The notes under the pieces were generated by a model. It was not told the DNA's origin, ran no database searches, and saw only the letters and a list, made by a program, of their open reading frames with translations. Below, in pieces: positions 29,662 through 38,425 of a DNA stretch of 64,000 nucleotides; within the stretch, counting starts at the first letter, position 1; every line of letters begins with the position of its first letter. The stretch is from positions 1-64,000 of the forward strand of contig NZ_JAQOWX010000019.1 of assembly GCF_028462495.1 (NCBI RefSeq). Reading direction: 5' to 3'. Made by a program: the position numbers and the translations under genes. The stretch is from Roseateles_E sp005503085 (GTDB taxonomy: Bacteria > Pseudomonadota > Gammaproteobacteria > Burkholderiales > Burkholderiaceae_C).

Positions 29662-30093
29662 ATGAAACAACAGGAACAGGCCGCTGCCGGCCTGCGTTTG
29701 GACAAATGGCTGTGGGCGGCGCGCTTTTTCAAGACCCGCGCGCTGGCGGTCGAGGAGATCGGCAAGGGCCGGGTCCAGATCAATGGCCAGGCCGCCAAGG
29801 CCTCGCGCGAGCTGAAGCTGGGTGACCGCGTGCGGCTGCGCCAGGGCGTGGTCGAGCGCGAGGTCTGGGTGCGCGGGCTCAGCCACATCCGTGGCCCGGC
29901 GCCACAGGCCCAGGCCCTCTATGAAGAAACGCCGGAAAGCCTGCTGCTGCGCGAGCGCGCGGCCGAGGCGCGCCGGCTCGCGCCGGAGCCGGCCCAGACC
30001 ATTGTCCAGGGCCGGCCGACCAAGCTGGACCGGCGCCGTCTGGCCGACTGGGACCGCTGGTCGGCCACGGCCGAGGACCCCGATCTGGACTGA
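29662..30093 (+). CDS. hslR: Heat shock protein 15, S4-domain RNA-binding protein
   Basis: A 143-residue protein with an N-terminal S4 RNA-binding fold (LRLDKWLWAARFFKTRALA, then INGQAAKASRELKLGDRVRL) and a basic, charged C-terminal tail. Hsp15 binds free 50S subunits carrying stalled nascent chains. The location just upstream of grpE-dnaK-dnaJ agrees with a heat-shock role, although no sigma-32 site was seen before this gene; the grpE heat-shock promoter lies after it. A TAAAAT at 29650-29655 could be a -10. Confidence 0.93.
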   Translation: MKQQEQAAAGLRLDKWLWAARFFKTRALAVEEIGKGRVQINGQAAKASRELKLGDRVRLRQGVVEREVWVRGLSHIRGPAPQAQALYEETPESLLLRERAAEARRLAPEPAQTIVQGRPTKLDRRRLADWDRWSATAEDPDLD

Positions 30094-30130
30094 TTCGGGT
30101 TTCTCCGGGCATCCCGGCGACAATCCCCCT

Positions 30131-30158
30131 CTTGAAATCCAGGACAAAGCGCCCATTT
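30131..30158 (+). promoter_or_regulatory. Sigma-32 heat-shock promoter of grpE
   Basis: CTTGAAA (30131-30137), 14-bp spacer, CCCATTT (30152-30158): a perfect match to the sigma-32 consensus CTTGAAA-N11..16-CCCATnT. It lies 25 bp before the grpE ATG. Confidence 0.9.
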
Positions 30159-30183
30159 GGGCGCGATTGCTTCTCTTGCCACC

Positions 30184-30699
30184 ATGACTACCGACAACGC
30201 CCCCACCCCCCAAGAAGTCCCGGTCGAGCAGGCCGAGGCCCCCAGCCCCGAGGCCAAGCTGGCCGAACTGGAAGCCCGTCTGGCCGAGATGTCGGACGCC
30301 TATCTGCGCGCCAAGGCCGAGGTCGAGAACATCCGCCGCCGCTCGGAAGACGAGATGACCAAGGCGCGCAAGTTCGCCGTCGAAGGCTTTGCCGAAGCCA
30401 TGCTGCCGGTGATGGACAGCAGGGAAGCGGCCATCGCGATGCCCGCGGCCAAGGTCGAGACCGTGCTCGAAGGCGTGCACGCCACCCGCCGCCAGCTGGC
30501 CGCCGCGCTGGAACGCAACAAGGTCATCGAGATCAACCCGGCCCCCGGCAGCAAGTTCGACCCGCACCAGCACCAGGCCATCTCGATGGTGCCGGCCGAG
30601 CAGGAAGCCAACACGGTCGTGATGGTGCTGCAAAAAGGCTACTCGATTGCCGAGCGCGTGCTGCGCCCGGCGCTGATCACGGTCGCCGCGCCCAAGTAA
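30184..30699 (+). CDS. grpE: Nucleotide exchange factor GrpE
   Basis: A 171-residue cochaperone that releases ADP from DnaK. It has an acidic N-terminal coiled coil (EAKLAELEARLAEMSDAYLR), the conserved RAKAEVENIRRRSEDE dimer helix, and the C-terminal beta domain ending VLQKGYSIAERVLRPALITV, the family signature. The start MTTDNAPT at 30184 is preferred over an in-frame ATG at 30157, because the latter lies at the -10 element of the heat-shock promoter. The gene has its own sigma-32 promoter, as does dnaK 117 bp downstream. Confidence 0.97.
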   Translation: MTTDNAPTPQEVPVEQAEAPSPEAKLAELEARLAEMSDAYLRAKAEVENIRRRSEDEMTKARKFAVEGFAEAMLPVMDSREAAIAMPAAKVETVLEGVHATRRQLAAALERNKVIEINPAPGSKFDPHQHQAISMVPAEQEANTVVMVLQKGYSIAERVLRPALITVAAPK

Positions 30700-30716
30700 T
30701 TCACAGGCCGCTGCCC

Positions 30717-30744
30717 CTTGAAAAGCAGCGACTTATCCACATTT
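30717..30744 (+). promoter_or_regulatory. Sigma-32 heat-shock promoter of dnaK, overlapping a DnaA box
   Basis: CTTGAAA (30717-30723), 14-bp spacer, CACATTT (30738-30744; consensus CCCATnT, one mismatch). The spacer length is the same as at grpE. A perfect DnaA box TTATCCACA occupies 30733-30741 and covers the left part of the -10 element. The dnaK ATG follows at 30817. Confidence 0.82.
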
Positions 30745-30816
30745 CATCTTCAGTCAACGCTCAGCAGATCGCCATCGGCGGATTGAGCGGAAATCAAGCA
30801 ATTTCAGGAGTCACAC

Positions 30817-32766
<1,950 letters not shown>

Positions 32767-32778
32767 GTCCAGCAGGGT

Positions 32779-32800
32779 GCGCCGGACCAGGGTCCGGCGC
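32779..32800 (+). other. Perfect 10-bp inverted repeat between dnaK and dnaJ
   Basis: GCGCCGGACC (32779-32788), loop AG, GGTCCGGCGC (32791-32800). The stem is very stable but has no T-run, so it is unlikely to be an efficient intrinsic terminator. It may attenuate readthrough or protect the dnaK message 3' end. Confidence 0.7.
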
Positions 32801-32878
32801 TGTCGCCGCGCCGCAGCCTCAAAAGCGCGTCGCGGCGCTGTTGTTTAAGCAATGTGATTTTTGGCTCGGAACCCGCCC

Positions 32879-34021
<1,143 letters not shown>

Positions 34022-35125
34022 TCAGAACAGCGTCTGCTGGGCCTGGCCGTCGTCGGGCGGCCGGAACTGGCTCAGGTCCACGACGCGGCGCTCGCGCCCC
34101 AGGCCCAGGCGCTCGCAGGCCTTGCGCAGGCGCTGCTGCATCAGCTGGGCCCACAGGCCTTCGCCGGTCATGCGGGTACCGAAGCGGGCGTCGTTGTCGC
34201 GTCCGCCGCGCATATCGTGCAGCCGCGCCATCACCCGCGCGGCGCGCTCCGGGTAATGGCGCTGCAGCCATTCCTGGAACAGCGGATTAACCTCCCAGGG
34301 CAGGCGCAGCGGGATGCTGAAGGCGCTGCTCGCGCCAGCCTCGGCGGCGGCCTCCAGAATGCGTTCCAGCTCCGGTTCATTCAGAAAAGGGATCAGCGGC
34401 GAGACGCTGACCCCGACCGGCACGCCCGCCTCGGCCAGGGCCTTGATCGTGCGCAAGCGCCGCTGCGGCGCGGCGGCACGCGGCTCCATCAGCCGCGCCA
34501 GCTGGGGGTCCAGGGTGGTGATCGACAGATAGACCGAGGCCAGACCGCGCGCCGCATGCGGCGCGATCAGGTCCAGATCGCGCTCGACGCCCGATGACTT
34601 GGTGACCAGCGAAAACGGGTGGCGGCATTCGCTCAGCAGCGCGATCAGGCCGCGCGTCAGGCCCAGTCGCCGCTCCACCGGCTGGTAGGCGTCGGTGGCC
34701 GTGCCCAGCACCAGGGACAGCGGCCGGTAGCCCGGCTTGCTTAGCTCGGCGCGCAGGCGCTCCACCGCATTGACCTTGGCGATGATCTTGGTCTCGAAGT
34801 CCAGACCCGGCGAGAGGTTCAGATAGCTGTGGGTCGGCCGCGCAAAACAGTAGATGCAGCCGTGCTCACAGCCCCGGTAGGGATTGATCGATCGATCGAA
34901 GCTGATGTCGGGTGACTGGTTGCTGGAGATGATGCTGCGCGCGCGCTCCTCGATGATCTCGGTCTGCGGCGCCAGATGCTCCTCTTCGGCGCACTGGTCC
35001 AGCGTGCCCCAGCCATCATCGAAGACCTCGCGCTCGGCGCGCTCGAAACGGTGGGCGATCTGCCAGGCGCTGCCCCGCCCCTTCTGGACGGTGGCTTGAC
35101 TCGGGGCGGGCTGCTTGATTGGCAT
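34022..35125 (-). CDS. PA0069-family radical SAM protein, probably SOS-regulated
   Basis: A 367-residue radical SAM protein of the SplB/PA0069 group. The iron-sulfur cluster motif is CEHGCIYC (C-x3-C-x2-C) inside INPYRGCEHGCIYCFARP, followed by LVTKSSGVERDLDL and the barrel segment VGVSVSPLIPFLNEPE. SplB relatives include spore photoproduct lyase, but PA0069 proteins have no proven reaction. A perfect LexA box overlaps the start codon by one base and holds a TATAAA on this strand, so the mRNA may be leaderless. No Shine-Dalgarno precedes ATG 35125. SOS control would favour a DNA-damage role; this is an inference. Confidence 0.93.
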   Translation of the reverse strand: MPIKQPAPSQATVQKGRGSAWQIAHRFERAEREVFDDGWGTLDQCAEEEHLAPQTEIIEERARSIISSNQSPDISFDRSINPYRGCEHGCIYCFARPTHSYLNLSPGLDFETKIIAKVNAVERLRAELSKPGYRPLSLVLGTATDAYQPVERRLGLTRGLIALLSECRHPFSLVTKSSGVERDLDLIAPHAARGLASVYLSITTLDPQLARLMEPRAAAPQRRLRTIKALAEAGVPVGVSVSPLIPFLNEPELERILEAAAEAGASSAFSIPLRLPWEVNPLFQEWLQRHYPERAARVMARLHDMRGGRDNDARFGTRMTGEGLWAQLMQQRLRKACERLGLGRERRVVDLSQFRPPDDGQAQQTLF

Positions 35126-35144
35126 ACTGTTAATTTATACAGTA
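35125..35144 (-). promoter_or_regulatory. LexA (SOS) box at the radical SAM gene
   Basis: TACTGTTAATTTATACAGTA on the plus strand: both half-sites TACTGT and ACAGTA match the LexA consensus perfectly with an 8-bp AT-rich spacer. It spans the region between the radical SAM start codon (35125) and dnaB. On the minus strand it contains TATAAA (35139-35134), a plausible -10 with TCGACA (35160-35155) upstream at a short 15-bp spacing. Confidence 0.85.
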
Positions 35145-35168
35145 TTCCGCCACTTGTCGAGCGCTCGC

Positions 35169-36590
35169 TCAGTACTCGTCGCCGCCGGGGCTCACATAGC
35201 CGGGTGCCAGGTTCTCGAACTTGGTGTGCTGGCGCGCAAAGGCCAGCTTGACCGTGCCGACCGGGCCGTTACGCTGCTTGGCGATGATGATCTCCGCGAC
35301 GCCGGGCTCCTTGCATTCGTCCTTGGTGTAGTACTCGTCGCGGTAGATGAACATGATGATGTCGGCATCCTGCTCGATGGCGCCGGACTCGCGCAGATCG
35401 GACATCATCGGCCGCTTGTCGGGCCGGGTTTCGACCGAGCGGTTCAGCTGCGAGAGCGCGATCACCGGGCACTTCAGCTCCTTGGCTAGCGCCTTCAGGC
35501 CGCGCGAGATCTCGCCGATCACGGTGGCCCGGTTTTCCTCGTTGCCGCCGTTGCCGCTCATCAGCTGCAGATAGTCGATGATGATGAGGCCGAGCTGGCC
35601 GCTGATGCGGGCCTGGCGACGCGCGCGGGCGCGCACCTCGCTGGGCGACAGGCCGGGGCTTTCATCAATGTAGATGTGGGCCTTGCCGAGCTTGTCGACC
35701 GCCTCGGACAGCCGGCCCCATTCGTCGTCGGCCAGCCGGCCCAGGCGCAGGCGGCTTTGGTCGATGCGACCGACCGAGCCCACCATACGCAGCGCCAGCT
35801 GGGCCGCGCCCATTTCCATCGAGTAGATGACGACCGGCAGGCCTTCGTTGATCGCGACGTTCTCGCCGATATTGACCACGAAGGCGGTCTTGCCCATCGA
35901 GGGGCGCGCGGCCAGGATGATCAGGTCGCCGGGCTGCAGGCCGGCGGTCATATTGTCGAGGTCGTAGAAACCGGTGCGTACGCCGGTCACGTCCTCGGCG
36001 CCGTTCTCGGCCAGCTCGTTGACACGGTCGATCAAGGCAACGACCAGGTTGTCCATGCTCTGGAAGCCCTGGCCGCTGCGATTGCCTTCCTCGTTGATGC
36101 GGAAGATCTTGCCTTCGGCCTCGTCGACGATGTCCTTGACCGCCCGCCCCTGCGGATTGAGCGCCGCGCTGGCGATCTCGTCGCTGGCGCTGACCAGCTT
36201 GCGCAGCACCGCGCGCTCGCGCACGATTTCGGCATAGCGGCGCAGATTGCCGGCGCTCGGCACGCTTTGCGCCAGATCGTTCAGATAAGCCAGGCCGCCG
36301 CAGTCCTGGGCCTTGCCCAGCGAGGTCAGCTCCTCGAACACCGTCACGACGTCGGCCGGCTTGCCGGCATTGATCAGCTTGCCGATGGCGGCATAGATCT
36401 GCTTGTGCTCGTAGCGGTAGAAGTCGGCGTCGGTCAGCATATCGCCGGCGCGGTCCCAGGCCGTGTTGTCGATCAGCAGCCCCCCGAGCACGCTTTGCTC
36501 GGCTTCGACCGAGTGCGGCGGCACGCGCAGGCGGGCCACTTCGTCATCGTGACCGCTGGGAGTAGGAGCAGAGGAGAAGATCGCAGACAT
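35169..36590 (-). CDS. dnaB: Replicative DNA helicase DnaB
   Basis: The 473-residue hexameric fork helicase. The N-terminal DnaG-interacting domain begins VPPHSVEAEQSVLGGLL. The RecA-like domain shows Walker A AARPSMGKTAF, Walker B LIIIDYLQLM and QLNRSVETRPDKRPMMSDLR, ending with an arginine-finger region. The start is ATG 36590, preceded by AGAGCCCTGAAACC with no strong Shine-Dalgarno. A perfect DnaA box lies 17 bp upstream. A stable inverted repeat and the rplI terminator separate it from the ribosomal-protein operon on the same strand. Confidence 0.98.
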   Translation of the reverse strand: MSAIFSSAPTPSGHDDEVARLRVPPHSVEAEQSVLGGLLIDNTAWDRAGDMLTDADFYRYEHKQIYAAIGKLINAGKPADVVTVFEELTSLGKAQDCGGLAYLNDLAQSVPSAGNLRRYAEIVRERAVLRKLVSASDEIASAALNPQGRAVKDIVDEAEGKIFRINEEGNRSGQGFQSMDNLVVALIDRVNELAENGAEDVTGVRTGFYDLDNMTAGLQPGDLIILAARPSMGKTAFVVNIGENVAINEGLPVVIYSMEMGAAQLALRMVGSVGRIDQSRLRLGRLADDEWGRLSEAVDKLGKAHIYIDESPGLSPSEVRARARRQARISGQLGLIIIDYLQLMSGNGGNEENRATVIGEISRGLKALAKELKCPVIALSQLNRSVETRPDKRPMMSDLRESGAIEQDADIIMFIYRDEYYTKDECKEPGVAEIIIAKQRNGPVGTVKLAFARQHTKFENLAPGYVSPGGDEY

Positions 36591-36606
36591 GGCGGTTTCA
36601 GGGCTC

Positions 36607-36615
36607 TGTGGATAA
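36607..36615 (-). promoter_or_regulatory. Perfect DnaA box upstream of dnaB
   Basis: TGTGGATAA on the plus strand, i.e. TTATCCACA on the minus strand, beginning 17 bp upstream of the dnaB ATG. It is an exact match to the consensus R-type DnaA box. Confidence 0.6.
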
Positions 36616-36637
36616 AGCTGTGCAAAAGCGCTGAATA

Positions 36638-36658
36638 GCGGATGAACAACTCATCCGC
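36638..36658. other. 8-bp perfect inverted repeat before dnaB
   Basis: GCGGATGA (36638-36645), loop ACAAC, TCATCCGC (36651-36658). It lies between the rplI terminator and the dnaB DnaA box and could be part of the dnaB leader or a protein-binding site. Confidence 0.5.
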
Positions 36659-36667
36659 CCAGAAGGC

Positions 36668-36699
36668 AAAAAGCCGATGACTGACCAGTCATCGGCTTT
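36668..36699 (-). terminator. Rho-independent terminator after rplI
   Basis: Read on the minus strand, a 14-bp stem (AAAGCCGATGACTG / CAGTCATCGGCTTT, two-base loop) is followed by a T-run. A weaker hairpin, AACAGCC-TGATC-GGCTGTT (36709-36727), lies between it and the rplI stop. Confidence 0.9.
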
Positions 36700-36748
36700 C
36701 TCGATCAAAACAGCCTGATCGGCTGTTGACCATTAGGGCTTGGCCTGA

Positions 36749-37201
36749 TTACTCGGCTTCGGCAACCACTTGCACGGTCACTTCCGACACCACATCGGTG
36801 TGCGGAGCGACGCTGACGGCGAACTCGCCGACGGCCTTCAGCGGGCCCAGCGGCAGACGGATCTGCGACTTGCTCACGGCGAAGCCCAGCTTGTTCAGTG
36901 CATCGGCGATGTCGGCATTGGTGACCGAGCCGAACAGACGGCCGTCCACGCCAGCCTTCTGGCTGATGCGCACGGTCTTGCCGTTCATGCTGTCGCCCAG
37001 GGCTTGGGCGGCGGCCAGCTTCTCGGCGGCGGCCTTTTCCAGTTCGGCGCGCTTGGCTTCGAATTCCTTGATCGCGGCGGCCGTGGCACGGCGTGCCTGG
37101 CGAGTCGGGATCAGGAAGTTGCGGGCGTAGCCGTCCTTGACCTTGACGACGTCGCCGAGGCTGCCGAGGTTCGCGACCTTTTCAAGCAGGATGATTTGCA
37201 T
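36749..37201 (-). CDS. rplI: 50S ribosomal protein L9
   Basis: 150 residues, the normal bacterial length. The N-terminal domain shows MQIILLEKVANLGSLGDVV and VKDGYARNFLIPTRQA, the L9 signature. A long connecting helix (EFEAKRAELEKAAAEKLAAA) and the C-terminal rRNA-binding domain (GRLFGSVTNADIADAL) follow. The start MQIILL follows GGAGACACCCAAC. It is last in the operon rpsF-priB-rpsR-rplI, ends at the terminator above, and lies 13 bp from rpsR. Confidence 0.98.
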   Translation of the reverse strand: MQIILLEKVANLGSLGDVVKVKDGYARNFLIPTRQARRATAAAIKEFEAKRAELEKAAAEKLAAAQALGDSMNGKTVRISQKAGVDGRLFGSVTNADIADALNKLGFAVSKSQIRLPLGPLKAVGEFAVSVAPHTDVVSEVTVQVVAEAE

Positions 37202-37214
37202 GTTGGGTGTCTCC

Positions 37215-37505
37215 TCAGACCTTGTGCTGGTCGCTGTACGGCAGCATGGCCAGGAAGCGCGCGCGCTTGATGGCAACCGTCAGCTGACGCTGGAAGAAAG
37301 CGCGCGTGCCGGTCAGACGAGCGGGCGTGATCTTGCCGTTTTCGCCGACAAAGTCGCGCAGGGTGTCGATGTCCTTGTAGTCGATCTGCTCGACACCGGT
37401 GACGGTGAAGCGGCAGAAACGCTTGCGGCGGAACAACAGCGATTGTTGGTTGCGCTTGGGCTTCTTGTCTTTGGAGAAGCGACCTTTACCACGTGGCGGG
37501 GGCAT
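37215..37505 (-). CDS. rpsR: 30S ribosomal protein S18
   Basis: 96 residues with the conserved basic N-terminal tail (RGKGRFSKDKKPKRNQQ) and the S18 core: FCRFTVTGVEQIDYKDIDTLRDFV, given here as FCRFT and DYKDIDTLRDFV, then GKITPARLTGT and FFQRQLTVAIKRARFLAMLP. S18 pairs with S6 on the 30S platform, and rpsF lies upstream in the same operon. AAGAGG precedes the start. Confidence 0.98.
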   Translation of the reverse strand: MPPPRGKGRFSKDKKPKRNQQSLLFRRKRFCRFTVTGVEQIDYKDIDTLRDFVGENGKITPARLTGTRAFFQRQLTVAIKRARFLAMLPYSDQHKV

Positions 37506-37522
37506 ATTAGACCTCTTTCAAT

Positions 37523-37870
37523 TCAATCCGGATTCGAACAATGTGGCGTGGGACTTGGCGTCAGGGCGGTGATGTGGAAGATCGTTCCACGACCGTTGCG
37601 CATGGCGCTGAGGAAACCCGTGAACAGGGCATTGCCTCCGACACCAAGCGCCTGAATGCGCTTGCAGATCTCACCGATGGCCACCGCACGTATCTCCATC
37701 GAGACCTTGCGGGGCCTGCCTGCTTCCTGCACCTGGGATTCATGCTTCAAGCTGAAGTCCAGGGCCGTCTGGCCGGCCGGCGTGTATCTGATCAGTCCCA
37801 GCTCAAGCAGCTGCGCTTGCAAAACCAGTTGATTCACCGGCGTTTGCGCGGTGGGCGGCGCGAGCGTCAC
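37523..37870 (-). CDS. priB: Primosomal replication protein N (PriB)
   Basis: A 115-residue single-stranded-DNA-binding protein with one OB fold. It aids PriA-dependent replication restart. Family features are NQLVLQAQLLELGLIRYTPAG, LDFSLKHESQVQEAGRPR and the C-terminal GFLSAMRNGRGTIFHIT. In many beta- and gammaproteobacteria priB sits between rpsF and rpsR, exactly as here (6 bp after rpsF, 17 bp before rpsR). Confidence 0.95.
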   Translation of the reverse strand: MTLAPPTAQTPVNQLVLQAQLLELGLIRYTPAGQTALDFSLKHESQVQEAGRPRKVSMEIRAVAIGEICKRIQALGVGGNALFTGFLSAMRNGRGTIFHITALTPSPTPHCSNPD

Positions 37871-37876
37871 CCGCGC

Positions 37877-38242
37877 TTAGGCGTGGGCTTCTTGCTGAGG
37901 CGCCTTGCGGGCCTCTTCACGCTCGACCGACTTCATCATCACCGACGGGGTGGTCTCAGCCTTGGGCTTGACCACGGTCAGGTGACGCAGCACGGCGTCG
38001 TTGAAGCGGAAGCCGGTCTCGAGCTCAACCAAGGTTTCCTTGCTGCACTCGATGTTCAGGCACAGGTAATGGGCCTTGGCCAGCTTCTGGATCAGGTAGG
38101 CCAGTTGACGGCGGCCCCAATCTTCGACGCGATGCACAGCACCACCGCCAGCGGTGATCAGGCCCTTGTAGCGTTCCAGCATGGCCGGAACTTGTTCGCT
38201 TTGATCCGGATGGATCAGCAGAACGATCTCGTAATGACGCAT
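37877..38242 (-). CDS. rpsF: 30S ribosomal protein S6
   Basis: 121 residues. S6 hallmarks are MRHYEIVLLIHPDQSEQV at the N-terminus and RRQLAYLIQKLAKAHYLCLN. The C-terminal tail is charged (VEREEARKAPQQEAHA). ATG 38242 follows AAGGAG. It is first in rpsF-priB-rpsR-rplI. The frame is open further upstream to a GTG at 38311, but those codons are not S6-like and belong to the leader. Confidence 0.98.
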   Translation of the reverse strand: MRHYEIVLLIHPDQSEQVPAMLERYKGLITAGGGAVHRVEDWGRRQLAYLIQKLAKAHYLCLNIECSKETLVELETGFRFNDAVLRHLTVVKPKAETTPSVMMKSVEREEARKAPQQEAHA

Positions 38243-38352
38243 AGATACTCCTTGTGGATTCCAGACCGCTGGGCTCTCGTGAACCCATCCGGCCTGAGGA
38301 AGCCGCCCCACAGCGTCAGCAATCGTGGGTACGGCAAGGGGGAAAGCCCGCG

Positions 38353-38382
38353 AGTATAACGCGAACTGCGATGCGGCCGCAA
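38353..38382 (-). promoter_or_regulatory. Candidate promoter of the rpsF operon
   Basis: On the minus strand TTGCGG (38382-38377) and TATACT (38358-38353) are separated by 18 bp. This would give a leader of roughly 100 nt before rpsF, long enough to hold an S6:S18 autoregulatory structure, though I could not identify a specific fold. Confidence 0.45.
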
Positions 38383-38425
38383 TGCGCCATGGGCCAGAGA
38401 CCTTGAAGCCCTCTTTCTCGACCGC

